The translations under genes and the position numbers were made by a program. From the NCBI GenBank assembly GCA_038146985.1, contig JAYQSQ010000009.1, forward strand, positions 558,001 to 622,000: 64,000 nt of DNA, in the 5' to 3' direction. Under the pieces are notes generated by a model. The model saw only the letters and a program-made list of their open reading frames with translations. It was not told where the DNA came from and made no database searches. Origin of the DNA: JADHLJ01 sp038146985. GTDB taxonomy: Bacteria; Pseudomonadota; Alphaproteobacteria; Thalassobaculales; Thalassobaculaceae. Positions 44,336 through 53,046 of the stretch are shown here, piece after piece. Positions within the stretch are counted from its first letter, which is position 1, and each line of letters starts with the position of its first letter.

Positions 44336-44922
44336 GGCGGCTGTTCGTTGCCCTGGCGATGCCCGATGCGGTCCGTGCGCGGCTGTCCGAGATGCTGTGC
44401 GGCATCCCCGGTGCGCGCTGGGTGAACCCGGAAAACCTTCATCTCACCCTGCGATTCATCGGCGAGGTGGATGGCGGCGCGGCGGAGGAAATCGCTGATT
44501 CCCTGTCTCGCCTGCAGGCGCCGGCCTTCGACTTGACGCTGGAGGGCCTGGGCCATTTCGAAAGCCGGGGCCGTCTGCGGGCGTTGTGGGTCGGTGTCCG
44601 GCCGGAACCGGCGCTGACGGCGCTCCAGCGCAAGGTCGAGAACGCCGTGGTCGCCGCGGGCCTGCCGCCCGAATCCCGCAAGTTCAAGCCGCATGTCACT
44701 TTGGCGCGGTTTTCAGGAACTCCGCTCATCGAAGCAGGACGCTATGTCGAGGCCAACGCGGCGATCCGTCTTGCTCCGTTCCCGGTGACGGAGGTGGTTC
44801 TGTTCGAAAGCCGGCTGGGCCGTGGCGGGCCGGCCTATTTTCCGGAGCTTGAGATTTCGCTGGATCCGGCGCCGGCCGTCGTCGCCGGGGGAACACGGGC
44901 CTCTCCGGTCGCCGAAAGGTGA
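44332..44922 (+). CDS. thpR: RNA 2',3'-cyclic phosphodiesterase ThpR (LigT-like)
   Basis: A 196-residue 2H phosphoesterase. The two catalytic HxT motifs are HLTLRFIGEVDGG and HVTLARFSGTP, spaced as usual for the family. The start RRLFVALAMPDAVRARL is typical. It overlaps the esterase gene by four bases. It opens 2',3'-cyclic phosphates in RNA; the physiological role in bacteria is unclear. Confidence 0.94.
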   Translation: MRRLFVALAMPDAVRARLSEMLCGIPGARWVNPENLHLTLRFIGEVDGGAAEEIADSLSRLQAPAFDLTLEGLGHFESRGRLRALWVGVRPEPALTALQRKVENAVVAAGLPPESRKFKPHVTLARFSGTPLIEAGRYVEANAAIRLAPFPVTEVVLFESRLGRGGPAYFPELEISLDPAPAVVAGGTRASPVAER

Positions 44923-44978
44923 TCGCTCCGCTTTTTTCCGGGCTGGAAACCGGATCGCGGGGATGCCAATTTGCGCCT

Positions 44979-45719
44979 ATGCGGCGGACCTTCTGCATTC
45001 TTCTGATCGGACTTTCAATCGCCTTTTCGATGGGCCTGACATCGGCGTCGGCGCAGGTTCCGGTCGATCTCGAGCTTGTCCTGGCGGTGGATTCCTCGGC
45101 CAGTGTCGACGACCGGGAGTTCGAGCTTCAGGTTCGCGGGATGGCCCGGGCATTCAGGGACCCAAGCGTGATAAAAGCGATTCAAGGTGGCCATTATCGG
45201 TCCATCGCCGTCACCGTGATCGAGTGGGCGAGTGCGGAATTCCAGATCGTCGACATCCCCTGGATGGTTATTGATGGACCGCGCGCGGCGGAGCAGATGG
45301 CCGAGTTGCTTGAAACCATGCCAAGGGCGATCCGGACCGGCGCTACGTCGATCTCCGGCGCGCTTACCTTCGCGGCGGGCTTGTTCGCGAATAACGGGTT
45401 CGACGGGGTTCGCCAGGTCATCGATCTGTCCTGCGACGGCCGCAACAACCAGGGGGCGGAAATCGCACAGGCCCGCCAGTTCGTGGTTGCCCGTGGGATC
45501 ACGATCAACGGACTAACGATCCTCAACGAGCACCCGACGCTGAACTACTACTTCGAACAGAAGATCATCGGCGGGAACGGCGCGTTCGTCGAGATCGCCA
45601 AGGACTATCAAAGTTATGCCGATGCGTTCCTGAGGAAGCTCGTGAAGGAGGTCACGAACGTCCCGATCAGCGCTGTCCCTAAGCCGGGGCCGGGCACGAG
45701 GCTGACCGCGGCCTGGTAG
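44979..45719 (+). CDS. DUF1194 protein, exported VWA-like
   Basis: A 246-residue protein with a signal peptide (FCILLIGLSIAFSMGLTSASA) and a von Willebrand A-like fold. VDLELVLAVDSSASVDDREF carries the MIDAS DxSxS, and ATSISGALTFAAGLF and VIDLSCDGRNNQG supply later fold positions. The family (DUF1194) is common in alphaproteobacteria and has no fixed function. The ATG at 44979 places the signal correctly; an ATG at 44919 overlapping thpR is possible. Periplasmic location is inferred. Confidence 0.88.
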   Translation: MRRTFCILLIGLSIAFSMGLTSASAQVPVDLELVLAVDSSASVDDREFELQVRGMARAFRDPSVIKAIQGGHYRSIAVTVIEWASAEFQIVDIPWMVIDGPRAAEQMAELLETMPRAIRTGATSISGALTFAAGLFANNGFDGVRQVIDLSCDGRNNQGAEIAQARQFVVARGITINGLTILNEHPTLNYYFEQKIIGGNGAFVEIAKDYQSYADAFLRKLVKEVTNVPISAVPKPGPGTRLTAAW

Positions 45720-45734
45720 GGCGCCGGCGGGTCG

Positions 45735-46781
45735 CTAGCGCGCGCCCTCGAACCCGGTAAGGGCGGCGGCGAGATTGTCACCCAAACTGTCCGAGATATA
45801 GCCGCCTTCCTGCACCAGAAGCGTTGGATATCCTGCCGTCCCTATAGCGCCGCCGATACGGCGGAACCCCTCGGTCGTGATCGACAGGAAGGCGAGCGGA
45901 TCGTCCTTGGAGGCATCCAGGCCCAGCGCGACGATCAGGATATCGGGCTTGAAGCGCCGGATATCCTCGAGGGCCGTCGACAGAGCCGCCATGTAGCCGT
46001 CGTCATCGGTGCCGAAGGGCAGGGGATGGTTGCGATTGAAGCCCAAACCCGGCCCGGCCCCGGTCTCGTCCGCGAATCCGGCGAAGAACGGGTAATAGGC
46101 GGCGGGATCGCCGTGCAGGGACACTGTCAGGATATCGGCGCGCTGGTAGAAGATGCCCTGGGTTCCGTTGCCGTGATGTACGTCGACATCCAGGATCGCG
46201 ACACGGTCCGCGCCACGCTCGCGGCAGACCTGGGCGGCGATGGCCGCGTTATTAAGAAAACAGAACCCACCGGCCTGATCGGCAAAGGCATGGTGTCCCG
46301 GCGGCCGGCAGAGCGCGTAGGCATGGGCGCCGGCGTCTCCGCCGCCAAGCCGCGCCATGACGTCTTCGGCGGCGCTGACCGCCACATCGGCGGAGGCGAG
46401 AATGCCCTCCCAGGTGCCGGCCCCGATCGGGCAGGCGGTATCGGCCTGATAGTGTCCGGCGAGCGCGACCGTCGCCTGTGGCGGGGCGCTCATGTTCCGC
46501 CCGGGATGGACATTGGGGATGATTTCCGCGCCGGGGTTGGGCAGAGCGCTCCAAAGCTGCCAGGCCCGTTCAAGAAAACCCAGATACCCGGCGTCGTGGA
46601 TCGCGCGTACCGGGGCAAGACCATGACTGCCCGCGAGCATCATTTCGTGGCCGGCGCGCCTTGCCGCCGCTTCCAGGATTTCCGCGCGCCTCGGCTGCTC
46701 CGGGCACTCGGTTACCCGACCGCGTGCGATGAAGCTTTGCGGTGCGTGGCTCTTATGGCCGGGGTGATGGAATACGCGCAT
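45735..46781 (-). CDS. Histone deacetylase-like amidohydrolase (acetylpolyamine/AcuC type)
   Basis: A 348-residue arginase/deacetylase-fold enzyme. LCRPPGHHAFADQAGGFCFL contains the tandem His pair, AILDVDVHHGNGTQGIFY has the zinc ligands Asp and His, and ILIVALGLDASKDDPL supplies the third ligand Asp. VQEGGYISDSLG is the glycine-rich end. FHHPGHKSHAPQSF at the start supports the ATG at 46781. The family acts on acetylpolyamines or other small N-acetyl compounds in bacteria. It lies 14 bases downstream of the NnrU gene. Confidence 0.93.
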   Translation of the reverse strand: MRVFHHPGHKSHAPQSFIARGRVTECPEQPRRAEILEAAARRAGHEMMLAGSHGLAPVRAIHDAGYLGFLERAWQLWSALPNPGAEIIPNVHPGRNMSAPPQATVALAGHYQADTACPIGAGTWEGILASADVAVSAAEDVMARLGGGDAGAHAYALCRPPGHHAFADQAGGFCFLNNAAIAAQVCRERGADRVAILDVDVHHGNGTQGIFYQRADILTVSLHGDPAAYYPFFAGFADETGAGPGLGFNRNHPLPFGTDDDGYMAALSTALEDIRRFKPDILIVALGLDASKDDPLAFLSITTEGFRRIGGAIGTAGYPTLLVQEGGYISDSLGDNLAAALTGFEGAR

Positions 46782-46795
46782 GCAGACTCCGAAGG

Positions 46796-47509
46796 TCAGG
46801 GTATTGCCGGCGAGACACCGATAACGAGGGGATGTGCGAACCAGAGGACCGCCCACAGCACGAGGCCGCCGATCACGCGCCAGGGTCCGATGCCGGACCA
46901 ATCGAACCGTGTCCGGCCCTGAGCAATGGCGAGGAAAGGCACGACCGAGGTGGTCAGCTCGAATGGCCCCCAGGCGGCGCCGAGCGTCGCGCGTTTCTTG
47001 GCGTCGATCGCCGACATGCCGCCGAAACTGAGCACGGCGAGACCGCCGAACAGCAGAACGCTTGCGGCATCGCCATTGGCGATCAGATGCGAGAGCGCCC
47101 AAAGACCGATGGCCCAGAGCGTCGGATGGCGCGTTACGGTGATGATGCCGCGCGCCACTTTCGGATCGTCCCGCAGCACGGCCTCCTGCCCGACCGCGGT
47201 CGGATTTGGTTCGCTGTAGCCGCAGACCAGAAGAATCGCGGATACCGGCAGAACCAGATTTGGTATCCAATGGGTCCAGGCGGCGAACGGCCACATCTGA
47301 ATGTACGGCGTGGCGCCGTAAGCCAGCAGCATCCAGATGAAAGCGGCCACGGAGACGAGGGAATAGACACCCTTGAACGGGTTCTCACCGATCCGCTCCA
47401 CCAGGGCCGAGCGAAACGGGCGCCATCCGAGCAGAAAATGCAAGCCGACGAAGGCGAGCACCGCGAAAAACAGTGTTTCGAAGCTTCCTGTCATCAAGCC
47501 CCTTTCCAT
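46796..47509 (-). CDS. NnrU-family membrane protein
   Basis: A 237-residue protein with about six helices. The family blocks are NPFKGVYSLVSVAAFIWMLL, RHPTLWAIGLWALSHLIANG (the conserved H-P and N-G) and KRATLGAAWGPFELTTSVVP. NnrU was first seen near nitric oxide and nitrite reductase genes, but the broader family also includes isoprenoid isomerase-like members; no denitrification genes are here. The ATG at 47509 or one 15 bases inside are both possible. Confidence 0.87.
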   Translation of the reverse strand: MERGLMTGSFETLFFAVLAFVGLHFLLGWRPFRSALVERIGENPFKGVYSLVSVAAFIWMLLAYGATPYIQMWPFAAWTHWIPNLVLPVSAILLVCGYSEPNPTAVGQEAVLRDDPKVARGIITVTRHPTLWAIGLWALSHLIANGDAASVLLFGGLAVLSFGGMSAIDAKKRATLGAAWGPFELTTSVVPFLAIAQGRTRFDWSGIGPWRVIGGLVLWAVLWFAHPLVIGVSPAIP

Positions 47510-47578
47510 GATCTTCCGGACGCCGGAGTCCGGCGCCAGCGTTGACGAGGCCTCACTTTACACGCATATGCTCGCGCC

Positions 47579-47866
47579 ATGACCAGAACCAAGACCGATC
47601 AGGATACGCTCCAGGCTATCATACGCGAGATGCTGGCCATCGCCGGGCCCGGCAAATCGATCACGCCGGTCGATGTGGCGCGCCGGGCCGGAGGGGATCC
47701 GACCAAAACCGCGCTCTGGCGGCCGCTGCTCCGCAATGTCGGGCGGTCGGCGGCACTGCTGCAGGACGCGGGCGAACTCCAGGCAATCCGCAAGGGCAAG
47801 CCGGTCGATATCCGCGAGGCAAAGGGCGTGCTGCGCTTCAGATTGCCGGTCGCGGAAGAAAGCTAG
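47579..47866 (+). CDS. DUF3253-type winged-helix-like protein
   Basis: A 95-residue protein matching DUF3253 by eye. IIREMLAIAGPGKSITPVDV then ARRAGGDPTKTALWRPLLRN, ending RKGKPVDIREAKGVLRFRL, follow a small helical DNA-binding-like fold. The C-terminal GxPVD...GxxR stretch is the family hallmark. It is convergent with folD, overlapping it by four bases. Function unknown. Confidence 0.82.
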   Translation: MTRTKTDQDTLQAIIREMLAIAGPGKSITPVDVARRAGGDPTKTALWRPLLRNVGRSAALLQDAGELQAIRKGKPVDIREAKGVLRFRLPVAEES

Positions 47867-48759
47867 ATTTCCGGCATCTCCCAGCCGCGCCGCCGGCACG
47901 CGGCTTCGACCGTGTTGCGCAGCAGCACTGCGATGGTCATCGGCCCGACGCCGCCTGGAACCGGGGTGATCGCGCCGGCGACCCTCTTGGCCTCCTCGAA
48001 GGCGACATCGCCGACCAGCCGCGTCTTGCCCTCGCCGCGTTCCGGCGCCGGAATGCGGTTGATGCCGACATCCATGACGACGGCGCCGGCGCCGATCCAA
48101 TCACCTCTGATCATCTCAGGCCGCCCGACCGCGGCGACCAGGATATCGGCGCCCCGGCACACCGCCGGCAGATCCCGGGTCCGGGAATGGGCGATCGTCA
48201 CGGTGCAGTTCTCGCGAGTCAGCAGCGCGGCCATCGGCTTGCCGACGATGTTGGAGCGTCCGACCACGACGGCGTTCTTGCCGGAAAGATCGCCCAGCCG
48301 ATCCTTCAGCATCAGCAGGCAACCCATCGGTGTGCATGGCACCAATGCGTCGCCGCCGGTTGCCAGCCGTCCGGCATTGATGACATGGAAGCCGTCGACA
48401 TCCTTGGCCGGATCGATGGCGTCGAGCACGGCCTGCGGGTCCACATGATCCGGCAGCGGCAGTTGCACCAGGATGCCATCGACCCCGTCATCGGCATTGA
48501 GCTCGGCGATCAGCGCCAGCAATGTCGCCTGATCGGTCTCCGCCGCCAGCTTGTGCTCGATCGAGCGCATGCCGCATTCGCCCGTCTGCTTGCCCTTGTT
48601 GCGAACATAGACCTCGCTTGCCGGGTCTGCGCCGACGAGGACTACGGCCAATCCCGGAACCCCGCCATGGGCAGCCTTAAGCTGTGCAACGGCCTTGGCG
48701 ATCCGTTCCCTTAACCCCGCGGCGAAGGCCTTGCCGTCGATGATCTCCGCGTCCGCCAT
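47863..48759 (-). CDS. folD: Bifunctional methylenetetrahydrofolate dehydrogenase/cyclohydrolase FolD
   Basis: A 298-residue FolD that interconverts 5,10-methylene-, methenyl- and 10-formyl-tetrahydrofolate. The catalytic Lys lies in SEVYVRNKGKQTGE, followed by GILVQLPLPDHVD, VDGFHVINAGRL, the NADP-site VVGRSNIVGKPMAALL and ITPVPGGVGPMTIAVLL. The ATG at 48759 begins MADAEIIDGKAFA as in the family. It follows yggU on the same strand with only 7 bases between. Confidence 0.96.
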   Translation of the reverse strand: MADAEIIDGKAFAAGLRERIAKAVAQLKAAHGGVPGLAVVLVGADPASEVYVRNKGKQTGECGMRSIEHKLAAETDQATLLALIAELNADDGVDGILVQLPLPDHVDPQAVLDAIDPAKDVDGFHVINAGRLATGGDALVPCTPMGCLLMLKDRLGDLSGKNAVVVGRSNIVGKPMAALLTRENCTVTIAHSRTRDLPAVCRGADILVAAVGRPEMIRGDWIGAGAVVMDVGINRIPAPERGEGKTRLVGDVAFEEAKRVAGAITPVPGGVGPMTIAVLLRNTVEAACRRRGWEMPEI

Positions 48760-48766
48760 TCCTGCC

Positions 48767-49093
48767 TCACGTCTTTTCGAGAATCCGGTCCCGCGACCAG
48801 ACACTCAGTTTATCCATTATTGCATCGGCATCGCCCGAGACGAGGAGGATCTTGCGCCGCGCGGTCTCGCCCGAGATCACCTGAATGGACGATTTCGCAA
48901 GCCTCCACTGCTTGGAAAGCAGCCGGATCATGGCCTTGTTCGCGCGGCCATTCTCGGGGACCGCGGTGACCGTCGCTGCCAGCCAGGCGACACCGTTTTC
49001 GTCCTTTGCGACCCCGGTGATCAGATCCCGTGAAGCGCCAGGGGTCAAGCGCAGTCTCACCGTGACGCCGTCGCTGGTTTTCTCGAACGGCAC
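48767..49093 (-). CDS. YggU/DUF167-family protein
   Basis: A 108-residue protein. RLTPGASRDLITGVAKDENG, ATVTAVPENGRANKAMIRLL and SSIQVISGETARRKILLV are the DUF167 strands and helix. It sits directly downstream of yggT with five bases between stop and start, as in many proteobacteria. Function unproven. Confidence 0.92.
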   Translation of the reverse strand: MPFEKTSDGVTVRLRLTPGASRDLITGVAKDENGVAWLAATVTAVPENGRANKAMIRLLSKQWRLAKSSIQVISGETARRKILLVSGDADAIMDKLSVWSRDRILEKT

Positions 49094-49098
49094 CCCGC

Positions 49099-49401
49099 CT
49101 AGCCGAACATTTTCGCAAGATCGACGACGATGAAGTCGCGAATGAAAATAAGCACAAGGACGAGCAGGATCGGAGAGATGTCGATTCCGCCGAGATTCGG
49201 GATAAAGTTGCGAATCGGCCGGAGTGCCGGTTCGGTGATCCTATATAGGAAATCCATCACCAGATAGACGATCCGGTTCTGGGTATTGATGACGCCGAAA
49301 TTGATCAGCCATCCCAGGATGACGTAGATGAACAGGCACCAGATATAGAGACTGATGACCGTGTTTAGCAGGTTGGCGAAGGCATACATCGGCGGTGTCA
49401 C
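49099..49401 (-). CDS. YggT-family membrane protein
   Basis: A 100-residue protein with two or three helices, one YggT repeat. LYIWCLFIYVILGWLINFGV and MDFLYRITEPALRPIRNFIP with the conserved R-I-T-E-P-x-L-x-P-I-R pattern are diagnostic. E. coli YggT has two such repeats, so this is the half-size form. Upstream of yggU and folD on the same strand. It is linked to osmotic stress and cell division in some bacteria, not shown here. Confidence 0.93.
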   Translation of the reverse strand: MTPPMYAFANLLNTVISLYIWCLFIYVILGWLINFGVINTQNRIVYLVMDFLYRITEPALRPIRNFIPNLGGIDISPILLVLVLIFIRDFIVVDLAKMFG

Positions 49402-50260
49402 TCCGTCGCGCGGTGTCGCGGAATGCTACCGGCGGCGGCGGCGCGCGGCAAGCATCCGGGCTGGGGCTGAGATAAGACCTTCGCGAGGGCTCCGCAAGGC
49501 GACGGCTGCCGCCCTGTTGATTTGGGGCCTCGCGATGGCACCGTTTCCGGTCTCAGCGTCCGGTTGGATCGCCGACGAGGCCGGGTGCCAGATCTGGCTG
49601 CGCGAGGAAGCGGACTACCAAGTGTTCTGGCAAGGCGACTGCGCCGACGGGAAAGCCGAAGGGAGCGGCCTGCTCGAGCTCACGCGCGCGTCTCTGGGCG
49701 AGGCTGGAATTTGGGAACTTACCTGCGACTGCACAGCTGTCCGGGGTCGAATGACCGGCATCGGCAGTATCGCCGGCCCCGATTTCGGCCGATATGAAGG
49801 CGAACTCGCCGACGGCGCGCCGAACGGCCTTGGCGTCCGGCGCTACAAGGGAGGCGAGCGATACGAGGGCGCTTGGCTGCATGGCGAGCGTCATGGTCAG
49901 GGCGAAGTGGTCTCGCCACGTGGCTGGCGGTATCGCGGCGAATTCGTGAGGGATCTGTTCTCCGGGCACGGCCGATCGGAATGGCGAAACGGCGACTGGC
50001 ACGAGGGCGCCTACGCGAGGGGATTGCGCCACGGCCAAGGCGAGTACGGTTCGCGCACCGGGGGATGGCGCTACGAAGGCGCCTTCGTCAACGGCGTGCG
50101 CGAGGGCGAGGGGACCCTGTTCCTCAAGTCCGGACACACCTTCACAGGCCCGTTCAAGGCGGGCAAGCCGGACGGCAAGGGTGTCTGCCTTGACCCGGCA
50201 ACCAGAAAGCAGGGCGTCTGCCGCTACAGTGAGGGCCGCTTTCTGGAATGGCTCGACTAG
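49355..50260 (+). CDS. MORN-repeat protein, probably exported
   Basis: Up to 301 residues. From about residue 145 there are six MORN repeats: YEGELADGAPNGLG, YEGAWLHGERHGQGE, YRGEFVRDLFSGHG, HEGAYARGLRHGQGE, YEGAFVNGVREGEG and FTGPFKAGKPDGKG. A hydrophobic segment AALLIWGLAMAPFPVSASG near residue 53-70 looks like a signal, followed by a small Cys-containing domain (AGCQIWL, GDCADG, TCDCTAV). No start codon lies just before the signal: the ATG at 49355 overlaps yggT antisense by 47 bases, and the next is a TTG at about 49517. The start is therefore uncertain. Confidence 0.7.
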   Translation: MTVFSRLAKAYIGGVTPSRGVAECYRRRRRAASIRAGAEIRPSRGLRKATAAALLIWGLAMAPFPVSASGWIADEAGCQIWLREEADYQVFWQGDCADGKAEGSGLLELTRASLGEAGIWELTCDCTAVRGRMTGIGSIAGPDFGRYEGELADGAPNGLGVRRYKGGERYEGAWLHGERHGQGEVVSPRGWRYRGEFVRDLFSGHGRSEWRNGDWHEGAYARGLRHGQGEYGSRTGGWRYEGAFVNGVREGEGTLFLKSGHTFTGPFKAGKPDGKGVCLDPATRKQGVCRYSEGRFLEWLD

Positions 50261-50350
50261 GCCGCGTACGGCGATTTCCGTGACACGCGCGGCGGCACTA
50301 CATTTTTCTTGAACCGGAACCCGGCTCCTCTTATTTTCCGCCCCGTCGGT

Positions 50351-50426
<76 letters not shown>

Positions 50427-50502
50427 ATTCTCCCATGGATGTCGTACCGTGTTTGTGGAGCCAATGCCGCTGGCTGGTTTCGTGCGCGTCGGAGGCTGAG
50501 AA

Positions 50503-51708
50503 TTGAAAATCGGAAACGATCGCCCAACCACTGCTGCGCGAAATGCCTCCGAGCATATCGACTACTCGGGGATCGTTGCCGGCCGCCATCCCGACAAACC
50601 CTTTCGTATTGTCGCGCTTCTTAACGCTCGCGCGGTAGGCGACCTTATTTTCTTTCACATTTATAGCGCATCGACGAAATTATTATTCGATCATTCTTCT
50701 TTGACTATATATCAGAGAAATGATCGAAAATATAAGTTAGATCTTTTGGAAATGAATGAACATATTAACTATCATATATCGGCGTCTTCCAATTTCGGTG
50801 GGATTTTCATCGACAGCTTCCAGGAGCCTGCCGATATCGTTGCCAATGGGGAAACCGTTCCAGACTATATCTGCCGCGAGGCCTACTGGACGAGGCTCCG
50901 CATGAACCAGCCGGACATGCTCTTGCAGCCCGGTAACATGCCGCATGGCGAACTTGCGGCCTTTGAGGAGCCCGCATTCCTGAAAGTTCCCGACCGGAAA
51001 GTCGATGCGATGGATGAGGCGCTGTTGCGCCATGGTGTTCGTCCAGATCGCTGGATCTGCGTCGTCAACTACAGGGAGCCCGGATATAAGTTCCGGCCAT
51101 CACGGCCTAAGCGCGACCTGGACCCGCGTCCGTTCATGGAACTCACCGATTTTATCATCCGGCAAGGCGGACAGGTGGTGCGGATCGGGCATCCGAACAT
51201 GACCCGCTTTCCCGAACAGGATGGCTTCATCGACTTGGCCCCGATCGAGGATCAGTTCCTGTTGCATGCCCATGCCGTCGGCCGGGCCCGGTTCATGGTC
51301 GGCTCGCTCACCGGCACCAGCCATCTCGGTTCGGCGATGAATACGCCGACCGCCATCACGAACTGCATTGAGGCGCCTTATTTTCCGGGCTGCTGGCGCG
51401 ATCACGACATCGCTCTTTACGTCAGCTGTTTCGACAGGGACAAGCGCCGGGTACCGGTCTGGGAACAGATCAGGGACCGCACATTGGATCCGATGCAACT
51501 CAGCCGTCAGGTTCAAGACCACGGCTGGACCGTTAAGCAGAATTCGCCCGCGCAATTGATCGCGGTTGCCAAGGAGCTTATGGACGCGACCGTTGATTGC
51601 CAGAAATGGCGGGAACCTTACACTCCGCTTCCTTCCGGGCCGAGACCGAACCGCGTCACCATTCCCGCGATACCGCGAATCAGGCCGCGCATCTTCGAGG
51701 TCCCTTAA
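50503..51708 (+). CDS. Putative GT-B-type glycosyltransferase (TIGR04372-like)
   Basis: A 401-residue protein. WICVVNYREPGYKFRPSRPK, then FIIRQGGQVVRIGHPNMTRF, IDLAPIEDQFLLHAHAVGRA and RFMVGSLTGTSHLGSAMNTP resemble the donor domain of TIGR04372-type putative glycosyltransferases found in surface-glycan loci. The first part (about 50620-50800) is much AT-richer than the rest (FDHSSLTIYQRNDRKYKLDL), suggesting an acquired or mosaic N-terminus. It starts 76 bases after tRNA-Ala. The family assignment is tentative. Confidence 0.5.
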   Translation: MKIGNDRPTTAARNASEHIDYSGIVAGRHPDKPFRIVALLNARAVGDLIFFHIYSASTKLLFDHSSLTIYQRNDRKYKLDLLEMNEHINYHISASSNFGGIFIDSFQEPADIVANGETVPDYICREAYWTRLRMNQPDMLLQPGNMPHGELAAFEEPAFLKVPDRKVDAMDEALLRHGVRPDRWICVVNYREPGYKFRPSRPKRDLDPRPFMELTDFIIRQGGQVVRIGHPNMTRFPEQDGFIDLAPIEDQFLLHAHAVGRARFMVGSLTGTSHLGSAMNTPTAITNCIEAPYFPGCWRDHDIALYVSCFDRDKRRVPVWEQIRDRTLDPMQLSRQVQDHGWTVKQNSPAQLIAVAKELMDATVDCQKWREPYTPLPSGPRPNRVTIPAIPRIRPRIFEVP

Positions 51709-51719
51709 CCGATGCGGGC

Positions 51720-52970
51720 TTAGGCCGCTCCCCTCTTCTCGATCATGTCCAGAACCGGCAGCAGGTAGCCGCGAAAAGCCTCCGGGTTCTCGGACATCGG
51801 GAAATGGCCCACGCCCTTCATGACCTGGAAATACTCGGCGCCGATGAGGTCGGCGAGTTCCCTGCCCATCTTCGGGGTCGCCGAGACGTCATACTCGCCG
51901 CTGAGCAGGTAAAGCGGGCAGGGTGAGTTCCTGAGGGGGGCGGCGAGCCCGTTCCTCAAGTCCCCGTCGGTGAAGTAATAGTGCAGGTCCCCATGGAAGA
52001 CGCCCGGGCCGCCTTGCATGTAGTGCCACATGGTCTCCCACCGCTCCGTGGACGGCGATTGCGGCGCGGTCATTCCGGCCATCAGGGCGCCGGCGTTCTT
52101 GCCGCCGTGAATGTCGGGGCGGTGCAGGGCCATGTCCGGCATCTTGTCGCCGAGGCTCCGGTCTTCGGCGAACAGCGCCGATTGCAGGCCGATCGCAGCG
52201 CGGAACCGATTGCCGTGCTGGAGCGCCAGGTGAAGTACCGCCCGCCCGCCGATCGAACAGCCCATGACAACCGGCCGCTCAAGCTTCAGGGCATCGACCA
52301 TGGCCATGACGATGGCGACATAACGCTCGGTGGTCAGCTCATAGACCTCGGCTTCAAAACCGGGCGGCGGCGAGGACTTGCCGTGCCACGGCAAATCGAA
52401 GGCGATGACGCGAAACCGGTTGGTTACGGCGGTGTCGTTCAAAAGATGCCGGTACTGCCGTCCGTCGCTGCCGGCGGTGTGAAGACAGAGCAGCGGTATG
52501 CCGCTCCCCGCTTCCTCGAAATACACCCGGTGCGGGCGGCCCTTGAACGGCAGACGGAGATAGCGCCCCGTCACCGGTTCGATCTCCGGCCCGGTCGTCG
52601 GCGCACCGGTCGGGGCCGCCGCGTCGCTGCTGATATTGGAGAACAGCATTTCGAGCAGCAACAGGTGCTGGCCGAATGCGACCATGTTCCCGGTGACGAT
52701 GAGGTTACGGGTGCGCCGCATGGTCGAGAGGTTCTGAAACCCGATCCTGGGCAGGGGCCGGAACAGCTCCGCCCAGGCTTCGGCAGTGGCGCTCAAAGTA
52801 AGGTCGACGGCCCGTTCCGGCGCCTCTTGCGAAAGTCTCGCCCCCTCCGCATCGATGGTGAGATAAGTCTTCGCGCCATCCGCCTGGAGTTCCAGGGACA
52901 GCGGTCCAAAAGCGCAATGCAGCGCCCGGTTGGGATCCGCCAGGGCTCGCTTGACGACATGCTCGAACAT
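51720..52970 (-). CDS. Alpha/beta hydrolase with N-terminal SCP2-like extension
   Basis: A 416-residue protein from the ATG at 52970 (GGGAGG just upstream). Residues about 1-110 (FGPLSLELQADGAKTYLTID, AVDLTLSATAEAWAELF) look like a small sterol-carrier-type domain. The hydrolase follows: oxyanion region PLLCLHTAGSDGRQYRHLL, nucleophile elbow VVMGCSIGGRAVLHLAL, a later Asp in LLSGEYDVSATPK and His in MKGVGHFPMSENP. The substrate may be a lipid or polyketide-like ester bound by the N-terminal domain, which is inference. Confidence 0.82.
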   Translation of the reverse strand: MFEHVVKRALADPNRALHCAFGPLSLELQADGAKTYLTIDAEGARLSQEAPERAVDLTLSATAEAWAELFRPLPRIGFQNLSTMRRTRNLIVTGNMVAFGQHLLLLEMLFSNISSDAAAPTGAPTTGPEIEPVTGRYLRLPFKGRPHRVYFEEAGSGIPLLCLHTAGSDGRQYRHLLNDTAVTNRFRVIAFDLPWHGKSSPPPGFEAEVYELTTERYVAIVMAMVDALKLERPVVMGCSIGGRAVLHLALQHGNRFRAAIGLQSALFAEDRSLGDKMPDMALHRPDIHGGKNAGALMAGMTAPQSPSTERWETMWHYMQGGPGVFHGDLHYYFTDGDLRNGLAAPLRNSPCPLYLLSGEYDVSATPKMGRELADLIGAEYFQVMKGVGHFPMSENPEAFRGYLLPVLDMIEKRGAA

Positions 52971-53046
52971 CGGACCTCCCAGTAGCGGCTTTGCAAGAAT
53001 GCCGGATGAAAGCTTAGAGCGGCGCCGGCGGGAACCCAATCACGTT

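Noticed and set aside
46782..47294. Upstream extension of the deacetylase-like frame
   Set aside because: Overlaps the NnrU gene on the same strand; the family N-terminus starts at 46781.
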